Positions 45,507 through 53,379 of a stretch of DNA of 64,000 nucleotides are shown in pieces (position 1 is the first letter of the stretch; every line of letters begins with the position of its first letter). Origin of the DNA: Thiodiazotropha sp040507225 (lineage in GTDB: Bacteria > Pseudomonadota > Gammaproteobacteria > Chromatiales > Chromatiaceae); NCBI GenBank assembly GCA_040507225.1, contig JBEVVG010000001.1, forward strand, positions 1,116,001 to 1,180,000. Reading direction: 5' to 3'. The notes beneath the pieces were generated by a model. That model was not told the DNA's origin. It did no database searches and saw nothing but the letters and a program-made list of their open reading frames with translations. The translations under genes and the position numbers were made by a program.

Positions 45507-48155
45507 CTATTTTTCGACCGTCGGGGTATGCGGCAGATCCTTTGCCGGAACCGTTTGATTGTCCACCATCTCCCCCATCGGCCCGACGATGGAAGCCGGC
45601 AGTTTCGGGAAGGCACTGATCAGCGACACCAGCACCGAGGCCAGATAGGGGATCGCCTGCAACACCAGGACCAGGGACCAGATGCGCGCATCGGGCAGCT
45701 CCGCGGCCTGCTGCCAGGCAATGGTCCCGGCCGACAGCAACAGCGCCAGCAGCATCATCAGTTCCTCACGGGCATCCTGCAGGGCACGCAGAACACCGGT
45801 ATGACCCGCCTTCTTCGGCGTGCGGAAAAACGGCAACCCGCGGGTCCACACACCCTGGATCATGGCCAAAGCGATGGTATGCGACAGGGCCAGACCCGCC
45901 AGCGCTGCGGCGATGCTCTGCCTGACGGTGGCTTCCACCCGCCGCCGGTAGAGAAAGAACATCTTCATCAGTTTGAACACGAACAGGCTCATAGGCAGAA
46001 TCGCGAACAGGGGTAATGGTGCGGTGAAATGGATCGGCCAGAGCAGCATCGATGCCGACCAGGCAATCGCCGCGATATTGAAGAACAGGTTGAAGCTGTC
46101 GGCGAACCAGGGCAGCCAGCCGGCGATGAAATGATACCGTTGACCGGTGCTCAAGCGGTTGCGTCGCGCACCGAACAGGCTGCCCAGGTGGTGTTTGATG
46201 ATCTGCACCGCGCCATAGGCCCAGCGAAAACGCTGCTTCTTGAAATCGATGAAGGTGTCCGGCATCAATCCCTTGCCATAGCTGCTGGGAATGTATACCG
46301 CCTCGAATCCCTGTTCGAACACCCGCAGTCCCAGTTCCGCATCCTCGGTGATGCACCAGTCTCCCCAGCCACCGACCGCTTCCAGCACCTTGCGCCGCAC
46401 CATGGTCATGGTGCCGTGCTGAATGATCGCGTTGCGTTCGTTACGGGTCATCATGCCGATGTGGAAGAAGCCCCGGTATTCCGCCAGGCACATGGCCTTG
46501 AAGCAGCTTTCGTCGCCGTCCCGGTAATCCTGGGGCGATTGCACGATGGCGATTTCAGACCTTTGGAACTGCGGCACCAGGTCTTTCAACCAATTCGGAG
46601 AGACCTGATAATCGCTGTCGATCACCGCGATCACTTCAGCCTCGGGATGACTCTCCTGCAGGGTGAAGTTCAATGCGCCGGCCTTGAACCCCGCCAGCGG
46701 TGAACGATGGAAGAAGCGAAAGCGTTCACCCAATGCGGCGCAATGGCGTTGAACCGGCTCCCAGATATCCGGATCCGGGGTATTGTTGTCGATGACCAGC
46801 ACCTCGAAATTCGGATAGTCGAGCCTGGACAGTGCATCCAGGGTCTCGATCATCATCTCCGGAGGTTCGTTGTAGGCCGGCACGTGGATCGACACCATCG
46901 GGCGTTCCGCGTCGGGTATCTCGGCGCTGGCCACGGGCTTGCGACGCCAGTTACGCAGCCACAAGGCCTCGGCCCACTCGTGGGCTTCGGCAAACAGCAC
47001 CACCAGGACCCCCAGCATGCCGATGAACAGCAGTACGCCGACCAGCACCGTGCTGAAGGTCATGTACTGCCGGGTATAGTCGTAGAACATCCACACCGAC
47101 CCGGTGGCGGCGCCATAGGCGACCAGGGCAAGGAAACCCCGTCCCCGGGAACCCAGTCCCCCGCTGTCGCGAAACAGCAGGATCAACGCCAGTACCCCGA
47201 ACAGGATGGAGATGGCCGCCAGTTCCCGCCAGTGGGGGATGCTCACCACCGGCTCGGTGAAAGTGAACTTGGCCTGCCGCTGCACATCGTAGACGCCCCA
47301 GTAGGTCCCGACCCCGCTCTCCTGGCGGGACTTCCAGGGCTGGTCAAAGGCCTCCATCACATAGTAGATGTAGCCCCGCCGTTCAGCCTCATCGAGGAAG
47401 CGTCTGAGAAAACTCGCCTGGTTGGCCTGGGAGGGAGTGGCCTGTTGGCGGGGGCGACCATTGCTCGGCCAGCCCACCTCGCCAATGACGATCGGTTTGC
47501 CGGGAAAGGTGGCCTGCAAGCGCTCGTAAACGGTAATCGCGAATTCCACCGCATCGTCGATCGACTGCCCCTCCCAGAACGGCAGGATGTGGGCGGCGAT
47601 GTAGTCCACATGGTCCGCCAGTTCGGGGTGATCGATCCATACGTGCCAGGGTTCTGCGAGGCTGACCGGAGTCCAGACCCGTTTCTTCACATAATTGAGA
47701 TTCTCGATCGCCTCGGCAACGCTGACCTCGGTACGGAAGATCGCCTCGTTGCCCACGATCACCCGCACGATGTTCTTGTAGTTGTGACGGGCCAGATAGA
47801 TCAGGGTATCCATCTCCCGTTTGTCCGCTTCGGGATCGCCGCTGATCCAGGCCCCCAGGGCCACGTTGAGACCATGCTTTTCCGCCAGGCGCGGAATCTC
47901 CCGGTAGCTGTGGCTGACCGAATAGGTCCGCACCGCATAGGTCTTGTCCGCGAGCAGTGCCAGATCCTCGTCGATCTGCGCCTCACTGGGATAGATTCCC
48001 TTGCTGGGATCCTGGCCTTCGCGTACCGGAGAGAAGGAGAAACCCTTGATCCGCTTGGGCCAGGGGGGTTCATTGGCCACTCCGCCGAGCAGGTTCCAGA
48101 TCATCAGGGTGAACAGGGCGATCGCCAGGGCGATGACCAGGTTGGGACGCAGCAT
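45507..48155 (-). CDS. NdvB-like GH17-GT2 glucan synthase/hydrolase
   Basis: The 882-residue membrane protein joins a periplasmic GH17 domain (residues about 30-300; acid/base Glu in VGNEAIF, nucleophile in GEVGWPS) to a family 2 processive glycosyltransferase (about 410-660) with VIDSDYQV, TEDAELGLR and QRFRWAYG, flanked by about eight membrane helices. The arrangement matches NdvB/NdvC proteins that make and cyclise beta-1,3 (or 1,3/1,6) glucans in rhizobia and Pseudomonas. The product is probably an osmoregulated or biofilm-linked beta-glucan. No other biosynthetic gene is adjacent. Confidence 0.88.
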   Translation of the reverse strand: MLRPNLVIALAIALFTLMIWNLLGGVANEPPWPKRIKGFSFSPVREGQDPSKGIYPSEAQIDEDLALLADKTYAVRTYSVSHSYREIPRLAEKHGLNVALGAWISGDPEADKREMDTLIYLARHNYKNIVRVIVGNEAIFRTEVSVAEAIENLNYVKKRVWTPVSLAEPWHVWIDHPELADHVDYIAAHILPFWEGQSIDDAVEFAITVYERLQATFPGKPIVIGEVGWPSNGRPRQQATPSQANQASFLRRFLDEAERRGYIYYVMEAFDQPWKSRQESGVGTYWGVYDVQRQAKFTFTEPVVSIPHWRELAAISILFGVLALILLFRDSGGLGSRGRGFLALVAYGAATGSVWMFYDYTRQYMTFSTVLVGVLLFIGMLGVLVVLFAEAHEWAEALWLRNWRRKPVASAEIPDAERPMVSIHVPAYNEPPEMMIETLDALSRLDYPNFEVLVIDNNTPDPDIWEPVQRHCAALGERFRFFHRSPLAGFKAGALNFTLQESHPEAEVIAVIDSDYQVSPNWLKDLVPQFQRSEIAIVQSPQDYRDGDESCFKAMCLAEYRGFFHIGMMTRNERNAIIQHGTMTMVRRKVLEAVGGWGDWCITEDAELGLRVFEQGFEAVYIPSSYGKGLMPDTFIDFKKQRFRWAYGAVQIIKHHLGSLFGARRNRLSTGQRYHFIAGWLPWFADSFNLFFNIAAIAWSASMLLWPIHFTAPLPLFAILPMSLFVFKLMKMFFLYRRRVEATVRQSIAAALAGLALSHTIALAMIQGVWTRGLPFFRTPKKAGHTGVLRALQDAREELMMLLALLLSAGTIAWQQAAELPDARIWSLVLVLQAIPYLASVLVSLISAFPKLPASIVGPMGEMVDNQTVPAKDLPHTPTVEK

Positions 48156-48286
48156 AGAGTTAGCCGAACCGTGAAAAACGCATCATTCTAAAGATTCCGC
48201 CCCGGGCTGGCTGTGACCCATCGCCGGTTTAGCAAAAGCAACGCAGAAAGCGGGGAATATTTCCGTAAAAGACTCGCCACTCGCCC

Positions 48287-48314
48287 TTGATCGCGGCATG
48301 AATCGGGCTATATT
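48287..48314 (+). promoter_or_regulatory. Promoter of the DsrC-like gene
   Basis: TTGATC and TATATT are 16 nt apart, giving a start near 48321 and a leader of about 70 nt. The AT-rich leader (48311-48360) contrasts with its surroundings. Confidence 0.5.
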
Positions 48315-48392
48315 ACCTATATGGCGTTTTATTGGCATATAAATATTACTAATCACTAATCGCCTCATCAGTTCAACCAAAGGAGACTGAGC

Positions 48393-48737
48393 ATGAGACA
48401 AATCGATACACAACCCCAGTTGAAAGGTAAGGGAAACATTCCCCTCGAATTCGACGAAGACGGCTTTCTGATCAATGCCGAGGCCTGGACCCGTCAAACG
48501 GCGCGCATCCTGGCGGAAATGGACGGGATCGGTGACCTGAGCCCGGACCACTGGTCGGTGATCCTCTATCTTCGTGAAAAGCACCTGGAATCCGGTGGGT
48601 TACCGGTGATGTCACATATCTGCCGGATCATGCACCTGGGCAAGCACGGTGTCGAGCGTTTGTTTGGCGGTTGCCGCGAGGCCTGGCGGATCGCCGGGCT
48701 TCCGCACCCGGGAGAGGAGGCGAAGAATTACATGTGA
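48393..48737 (+). CDS. DsrC/TusE-family protein lacking both C-terminal cysteines (RspA-like)
   Basis: DsrC proteins carry sulfur as a trisulfide between two C-terminal cysteines. This 114-residue protein keeps the fold (LEFDEDGFLINAEAWTRQTA; LSPDHWSVILYLREKH) but the C-terminal arm reads RIAGLPHPGEEAKNYM: the inner Cys (in ACKIAG) is Trp98 and the penultimate Cys is Glu109. Cys77 and Cys94 remain but are outside the functional positions. Homologues of this type have been called regulatory sulfur-related proteins. GGAG precedes the ATG by 7 nt. Confidence 0.85.
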   Translation: MRQIDTQPQLKGKGNIPLEFDEDGFLINAEAWTRQTARILAEMDGIGDLSPDHWSVILYLREKHLESGGLPVMSHICRIMHLGKHGVERLFGGCREAWRIAGLPHPGEEAKNYM

Positions 48738-48835
48738 TCCCTCGCCCCGGCCCCACTCCGGGGCCGGGGTCGCCGAATGTTCGAAAACGGTTTGCCATAC
48801 CACCCGGGACATGCCAGTATCCGGCACGAAGTCCC

Positions 48836-49366
48836 ATGACCCAAGCAGATTCCCAAACCCAGGCCATCGCTACAACCCGCCAATTGCTGAATCAGGCGGA
48901 GGCGGCTTTCCGCCTGACACCGCTCAGACCTGAGATTCGCTTCGACCTGAGCGGCAAAACCGCCGGTAGCGTGAGCTTCGGCCCCCGGGGCCGCATCGTC
49001 ATTCGTTACAATGCGATCCTGCTCGCCCAGTACGGCCAACACTTCATCGATGAAACCGTTCCCCACGAAGTCGCGCACATCGTGGCGCGCAGCCGCTACG
49101 GCCCGCGCATCAAACCCCACGGCAGTGAGTGGAAACGGGTCATGGCCTTTTTCCGGGCGCCCGCGCGTCGCTGTCACAGCTTCGACACGACCCGGGCAGT
49201 GCGCCGCAGGATGCGCTATTTCGATTACCAGTGCGCATGCCGGACGCATCGACTCAGCGCGGTGCGTCACAACCGCATACGCTCGGGGGCAATGACCTAT
49301 CAGTGCCGGCTGTGTGGATCGCCCCTGCAAGCCTGCAACCCGGCTTCGGACCTGACAGACGCTTGA
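48836..49366 (+). CDS. SprT-like zinc metalloprotease
   Basis: The HExxH metal site is VPHEVAHIVARS, with a following His in IKPHGSEWKRV as third ligand, and the C-terminal zinc ribbon has four Cys in YQCACRTH and YQCRLCGSPL. The length of 176 residues is normal. The frame is open to 48671, but MTQADSQTQ at 48836 is the probable start. Bacterial SprT proteins are poorly understood; eukaryotic relatives (SPRTN) cut DNA-protein crosslinks. Confidence 0.87.
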   Translation: MTQADSQTQAIATTRQLLNQAEAAFRLTPLRPEIRFDLSGKTAGSVSFGPRGRIVIRYNAILLAQYGQHFIDETVPHEVAHIVARSRYGPRIKPHGSEWKRVMAFFRAPARRCHSFDTTRAVRRRMRYFDYQCACRTHRLSAVRHNRIRSGAMTYQCRLCGSPLQACNPASDLTDA

Positions 49367-49449
49367 AACCTCAGCGCAGAACACTGCCGGGTGCTCAGCG
49401 AGGATTCAGACACGGTGCGTCGATCGCGGATCTGAAGCAAAAATCGAAA

Positions 49450-49722
49450 TCAGCGGACCAGCGCCTCTGAGATCAACCGATCCTTGCGCGCCCGGGTCAT
49501 CTGCTTGATTGCATATTCCCTGCGCAGGGCCTGGCACCGATCGCTACAGGATTCCACGAACACCAGTTCAACGGGTCGCCGACCCCGGGTGTATTTGGCG
49601 CCCTGTCCGAGGTTGTGAACCCGCACCCGCTGGCCCACGTCCGTGGTGATTCCGGTATACAGACTGTGATCCGAACAGCGCAGAATGTAGACAAACCAGT
49701 CCGATGCCTTGACTTGTGCCAT
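49450..49722 (-). CDS. GIY-YIG nuclease-superfamily protein (YhbQ-like)
   Basis: The 90-residue single-domain protein has FVYILRCSDHSLYTGITTD, where YIL and YTG form the GIY-YIG strand pair, then the Arg in DVGQRVRVHN and the Glu in YAIKQMTRARK helix region. Small stand-alone members such as YhbQ have unclear roles, possibly in DNA repair. It lies divergently from soxX. Confidence 0.88.
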   Translation of the reverse strand: MAQVKASDWFVYILRCSDHSLYTGITTDVGQRVRVHNLGQGAKYTRGRRPVELVFVESCSDRCQALRREYAIKQMTRARKDRLISEALVR

Positions 49723-49799
49723 TAAGGTAAACCACTACCCTGTTTCATAGTTTCTCGACTTTACAGACCTTGCACGCAAGGCTCACAATGTCTTTCGCC

Positions 49800-49809
49800 G
49801 ACAATTGTC
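49800..49809. promoter_or_regulatory. Palindrome in the sox upstream region
   Basis: GACAATTGTC is a perfect 10-bp palindrome, followed 5 nt later by a half-like AGACAAT. It lies 119 bp before soxX and could be an operator for the sox genes or the GIY-YIG gene. Confidence 0.35.
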
Positions 49810-49927
49810 CAGTAGAGACAATGGCCTGTAAACGACTTGTTGCAGTCTCTGAATCATTACCAGAACAATATCAGACTCACGTAAGCAACAGGTCACCACG
49901 ACATTCCACCCCCGTTTGGAGGAAAAG

Positions 49928-50299
49928 ATGATAGGTAACACCCAGAAGTGGATAGGAATGGCCGGTGCGATTGGCATCGTCGCCAGCCAGTTTCTCATCG
50001 CCCCGGCAGTCCTGGCTGCCGACGCAGATGCGCTCGAAGCGGGTAAAGAACTCGCCTTCGACAGAAAAAAAGGCAATTGCCTCGCATGCCATAACATTCA
50101 GGGCGCGCCCTCTCCGGGCAATATCGCCCCGGCACTGGTCGCCATGCAATCTCGCTACGCCAACAAAGAGGCGCTCTACAAGCAGGTATGGGATCCCACC
50201 ACCGCTAATCCGGAATCGACCATGCCTCCCTTCGGTAAACATGAAATTCTCTCCGAAGCGGAGATGAAGAAGGTCGTCGATTACATCTGGTCGCTCTGA
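49928..50299 (+). CDS. soxX: Sulfur-oxidation c-type cytochrome SoxX
   Basis: SoxX is the mono-haem subunit of periplasmic SoxAX, which couples thiosulfate to the carrier protein SoxYZ. The 123-residue precursor has a signal peptide ending in PAVLAADA, one haem motif CLACH, and the distal Met region STMPPFG. GGAGG at 8 nt supports the ATG at 49928. It heads soxX-soxA-soxK-soxL. No soxB, soxYZ or soxCD lies next to it in the window, so these would be elsewhere. Confidence 0.95.
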   Translation: MIGNTQKWIGMAGAIGIVASQFLIAPAVLAADADALEAGKELAFDRKKGNCLACHNIQGAPSPGNIAPALVAMQSRYANKEALYKQVWDPTTANPESTMPPFGKHEILSEAEMKKVVDYIWSL

Positions 50300-50354
50300 G
50301 CAGTGGATCGATCATAGCAAACCCGAATGCCACGCCTCGCGAGGATTGAACAAC

Positions 50355-51191
50355 ATGAAACACCTCTTTCGTAGCCTGACCTTACTGGTCATTTCCTGTG
50401 GTCTGGTGGCTTCCGCCCAGGCGACCACCCCTGACGAAGACCTCAATGCCTTCCGTGACTTTTTTCAAAAACGTTTCCCCAATGTAGAGACCGAGGATTA
50501 CGTCAACGGCGCCTACGCCATTGATCCGGTCGGCCGTGAAAACTGGGAAGCGATTGAAGAGTTCCCTCCCTATGAACCTTTTATCGATGCCGGTCGGGAC
50601 ATCTGGGAAAAACCCTTCGCCAACGGCAAGAGCTTTCAGGACTGCTTTCCTGACGGCCCCGCCATGGAAAGTAAGTATCCCTACTGGGACAAAGACAAGG
50701 GCATGGTCATGACTCTGCCTCTGGCGCTCAACAACTGTCTCGAAGCCAACGGTGAAAAGCCCATGAAGTATAAGAAGGGCCCGATCAACGACATCCTGTC
50801 CTTCATCGCTTACGAGTCCCGTGGCCAGGTCACCAACGTGGAGATTCCCAGTGATCCCGCCGCACTGAAGGCCTACGAGGATGGCAAGAAGTTCTACTAC
50901 ACCCGACGCGGTCAGCTGAACTTCTCCTGCGCCAACTGTCATCTGCAGAATGCCGGCATGATCCTGCGCACCGAGGTACTCAGCCCGGCACTCGGCCACA
51001 CCACTCACTTTCCTGTATATCGTTCCAAGTGGGGTACCGTCGGCACCCTGCATCGTCGTTTCACGGGTTGTAACAAACAGGTTCGTGCCGCACCGTTCAA
51101 GGCACAGGGCGAGGAATACCGTAATCTCGAGTACTTCCTGACCTATATGTCCAATGGCCTGCCGCTGAACGGCCCGGGCGCCCGCAAGTAA
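50355..51191 (+). CDS. soxA: Sulfur-oxidation c-type cytochrome SoxA
   Basis: SoxA carries the active haem whose axial ligand is a cysteine persulfide. A signal peptide (VISCGLVASAQA) precedes the mature protein. The single haem motif is CANCH; RRFTGCNKQVRA holds the ligand Cys. In the first half two Cys (SFQDCF and LNNCLEAN) mark a lost haem site, so this is a mono-haem SoxA. The ATG at 50355 follows an AGGA site; the TTG at 50346 is not used. Confidence 0.95.
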   Translation: MKHLFRSLTLLVISCGLVASAQATTPDEDLNAFRDFFQKRFPNVETEDYVNGAYAIDPVGRENWEAIEEFPPYEPFIDAGRDIWEKPFANGKSFQDCFPDGPAMESKYPYWDKDKGMVMTLPLALNNCLEANGEKPMKYKKGPINDILSFIAYESRGQVTNVEIPSDPAALKAYEDGKKFYYTRRGQLNFSCANCHLQNAGMILRTEVLSPALGHTTHFPVYRSKWGTVGTLHRRFTGCNKQVRAAPFKAQGEEYRNLEYFLTYMSNGLPLNGPGARK

Positions 51192-51240
51192 TGCGGCCCG
51201 CGATTCATAACACAAGATTTACGTGATCGGAGTTGATACG

Positions 51241-51573
51241 ATGCACAAAAAGACAACCCTATTTTCATGTTTGATGGCCGGGCTGTTATGCTGCGGCTTC
51301 TCGACCGCCAGCTTGGCCGACGACATTTCCGCCGCCAAGGTCCAGCAGCTGATCGATGCGGCAGAGTCCGCGCGCAAAGAAGCGTCCTCGGTTGACGGGG
51401 AATGGCGCGACACCAAGAAGATGATCGGCAAAGCCAAAGAGCTGCTGGAGAAAGGTGAATACGTGGCTGCCGCCAAGATGGCCAACAAGGCCGCCAAACA
51501 GGGTCACCTGGGCTACGAGCAGGCCGTCTCGCAGCAGGATTTTAAAATGCCCTCGTACCTGCATTACAAATAA
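51241..51573 (+). CDS. soxK: SoxAX-binding protein SoxK
   Basis: SoxK (SAXB) binds SoxAX and raises its activity. The precursor of about 110 residues has a signal peptide (LMAGLLCCGFSTASLA) and a helical mature part with GEWRDTKKMIGKAKELLEKGEYVAAAKMANKA in parts (residues about 55-85), typical of the family. GGAG lies 9 nt before the ATG at 51241. Its place between soxA and soxL is as in purple sulfur bacteria. Confidence 0.88.
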   Translation: MHKKTTLFSCLMAGLLCCGFSTASLADDISAAKVQQLIDAAESARKEASSVDGEWRDTKKMIGKAKELLEKGEYVAAAKMANKAAKQGHLGYEQAVSQQDFKMPSYLHYK

Positions 51574-51600
51574 AGGCTGAGGCCAGAGGAGGAAGACAGA

Positions 51601-52275
51601 ATGAAGTTTGTCAAGACAATCATGCTGACCACGCTGGTGGGCAGTCTCGCGTTCTCGATGCAGCTCATGGCCGAGGACGGAAACCAGATCAGCCCCGGCC
51701 TGCAATCGGTCGAGGTGACTCATGCGGGTAAGAAGGTCACCATCAGTCGTTCGGCGGACAAGGATGCCCATATTCCCGAAGCCTTCGCCAAGACTGCGCG
51801 TCACTGCCCGCCCTTCTGCGTGCAGCCCGCAACTGTGGCTCAGGGCGTCGAAACCGTGGGTGAACTCGAGGTACTCGGCTACCTGAAGCGTATCGGCAAC
51901 GGTGACCGCAAGGTCATGGTGATCGACTCTCGCACCCCGGACTGGATCATTCGCGGCACCATTCCCGGCTCTGTGAACATCCCCTGGAACAAGATCAACG
52001 TGGATATGCAGGGCACCTTCGAATCCACTGCGGAAGCTGAAGGTATTCACGATATCCTGGTGGATCAGATGGGTGTCCAGGACGTCAACGGCAGCCTCGA
52101 TTTCCGCAATGCGAAAACCCTGGTCCTGTTCTGTAACGGCAGCTGGTGTCCGCAGTCTTCGATCAACATCAAGACCCTGCTGAAACTGGGCTACCCCGCT
52201 TACAAACTGAAGTGGTACCGCGGCGGCATGCAGGACTGGGTCAGCCTTGGCCTGACCACGGTCAACCATGACTGA
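51601..52275 (+). CDS. soxL: Periplasmic rhodanese-like protein SoxL
   Basis: The 224-residue precursor has a signal peptide (TTLVGSLAFSMQLMA) and a single rhodanese domain (VMVIDSRTPDWIIRGTIPGS; active-site Cys in LVLFCNGSWCPQSS). Two further Cys lie in ARHCPPFCVQ. SoxL is thought to handle sulfane sulfur from SoxYZ where SoxCD is missing. Preceded by GAGGA at 9 nt; it is the last gene of the cluster before a strong terminator. Confidence 0.9.
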   Translation: MKFVKTIMLTTLVGSLAFSMQLMAEDGNQISPGLQSVEVTHAGKKVTISRSADKDAHIPEAFAKTARHCPPFCVQPATVAQGVETVGELEVLGYLKRIGNGDRKVMVIDSRTPDWIIRGTIPGSVNIPWNKINVDMQGTFESTAEAEGIHDILVDQMGVQDVNGSLDFRNAKTLVLFCNGSWCPQSSINIKTLLKLGYPAYKLKWYRGGMQDWVSLGLTTVNHD

Positions 52276-52351
52276 TTGATACAGCGCAAACCTGGGCCAC
52301 GGCTCAGGCAGCGGGATGTCTCAAGCGAGATTGCAGTTCCCGCAGATCAAC

Positions 52352-52381
52352 AAGGGTTGTCGGCAATGGCAACCCTTTTTT
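52352..52381 (+). terminator. Rho-independent terminator of soxXAKL
   Basis: AAGGGTTG and CAACCCTT form a perfect 8-bp stem around a 10-nt loop, followed by a run of six T. It lies 76 bp after the soxL stop. Confidence 0.85.
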
Positions 52382-52558
52382 CATGCAGCCTGTCCCAGGC
52401 CTGCATCAAGCTGCCTACAGTTTGTGAGGCAGCCTGCCCCGCCATAGCAACGGCTGCGATGCAAACACTTCGCGCTGATCCGCGATCCCAACCAATTTCG
52501 CTCTGCCTACAACAGGGGTTGAAGGCTGATTGCTGTGGGCGGCTGAACGGCGCGCAAC

Positions 52559-52593
52559 AAAAAAGGGTTGCCGAACTTCGACAACCCTTTTTC
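52559..52593 (-). terminator. Terminator of tRNA-Pro
   Basis: Minus-strand AAAAAGGGTTG and CAACCCTTTTTT form a long stem that ends in T-runs on both strands, 5 bp beyond the CCA end of the tRNA. It would also work on the plus strand, and its stem matches that of the sox terminator. Confidence 0.8.
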
Positions 52594-52597
52594 TGTT

Positions 52598-52674
52598 TGG
52601 TCCGGGCGGGGTGATTCGAACACCCGACCCCTACAACCCCATTGTAGTGCGCTACCAGACTGCGCTACGCCCGG
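52598..52674 (-). tRNA. tRNA-Pro (anticodon GGG)
   Basis: A full cloverleaf of 77 nt with encoded CCA. The acceptor stem CCGGGCG pairs completely with CGCCCGG; the anticodon arm is CTACA, loop ATGGGGT, TGTAG, giving anticodon GGG (codon CCC); the T-loop reads GTTCGAATC. A TTGACA-containing promoter lies immediately upstream. Confidence 0.96.
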
Positions 52675-52690
52675 AAAGAAAGGAGCGGCA

Positions 52691-52719
52691 ATACTAGGCA
52701 GTTAAGCCAGCCGTGTCAA
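52691..52719 (-). promoter_or_regulatory. Promoter of tRNA-Pro
   Basis: Minus-strand TTGACA, 17 nt, TAGTAT. The start is predicted near 52684, about 10 nt before the mature tRNA. It lies in the gap after the MerR gene. Confidence 0.75.
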
Positions 52720-52729
52720 TCCGTTCCAG

Positions 52730-53089
52730 CTATCTTTTAAGGATTTGCAGTATCTCTTCCAGCTCACCGCGCAATTGGCGGATGATTTGCTGACTCTGCT
52801 GCAAATCCTCCTTTGCGGTGTCGCCGGAAAGCTGCTGTCGCGCTCCACCGATGGTGAAACCCTGCTCGTAGAGCAGACTGCGAATCTGGCGAATCATCAA
52901 CACATCGTGACGCTGGTAATAGCGACGGTTGCCACGTCGTTTGACTGGCTTCAGTTGTGGAAACTCCTGCTCCCAGTAACGCAACACATGCGGCTTGACC
53001 TGACAGAGATCGCTGACCTCTCCAATCGTGAAATAGCGTTTGCCCGGAATAGCGGGCAAGTCGTTACTACTGCTGCTCGGATCCAGCAT
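52730..53089 (-). CDS. MerR-family regulator downstream of ihfA
   Basis: The 119-residue protein has an N-terminal MerR winged helix (YFTIGEVSDLCQVKPHVLRYWE; RRGNRRYYQRHDV) and a coiled coil (SQQIIRQLRGELEEIL), with no effector-binding domain or metal-site cysteines. A MerR protein of this size directly after ihfA is widespread in gammaproteobacteria; its target is unknown. It overlaps ihfA by 23 bp. Confidence 0.9.
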   Translation of the reverse strand: MLDPSSSSNDLPAIPGKRYFTIGEVSDLCQVKPHVLRYWEQEFPQLKPVKRRGNRRYYQRHDVLMIRQIRSLLYEQGFTIGGARQQLSGDTAKEDLQQSQQIIRQLRGELEEILQILKR

Positions 53090-53369
53090 AGGCTTCTACC
53101 CGTGCCTTTAGTTTTTGTCCCGGACGAAAGGTAACCACGCGCCGCGCGGAGATCGGGATCTCCTTGCCGGTCTTGGGATTGCGTCCTGGCCTCTGTTTCT
53201 TCTCACGCAGATCAAAATTTCCGAAGCCGGAAAGCTTGACCTGCCCCCCACGTTCCAAGGAGAGTCGAATCTCTTCAAAGAACATCTCAACCATTTCCTT
53301 GGCTTCCCGTTTGTTCAGCCCAAGCTCGTCAAACAGCCTGGCTGCCATGTCTGCTTTTGTCAGTGCCAT
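53067..53369 (-). CDS. ihfA: Integration host factor subunit alpha
   Basis: IHF-alpha forms with IHF-beta a sequence-specific DNA-bending heterodimer. The 100-residue protein has MALTKADMAARLFDELGL, the LSGFGNFDLREK core and the arm region RPGRNPKTGKEIPISARRVV. It lies 10 bp after pheT in the standard pheST-ihfA operon. Confidence 0.98.
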   Translation of the reverse strand: MALTKADMAARLFDELGLNKREAKEMVEMFFEEIRLSLERGGQVKLSGFGNFDLREKKQRPGRNPKTGKEIPISARRVVTFRPGQKLKARVEAYAGSEQQ

Positions 53370-53379
53370 AAAACCTGTC

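Larger units (their letters stand above)
52276..52597. other. Non-coding stretch after soxL
   Basis: An open frame of 112 codons runs through it but lacks a start context, and its product looks like no protein. The stretch contains two near-identical terminators facing soxL and tRNA-Pro, and nothing else I can identify. Confidence 0.6.

Noticed and set aside
52276..52614. Open frame of 112 codons directly after soxL
   Set aside because: It crosses a strong terminator and enters the tRNA-Pro gene, and no family or start context is visible.
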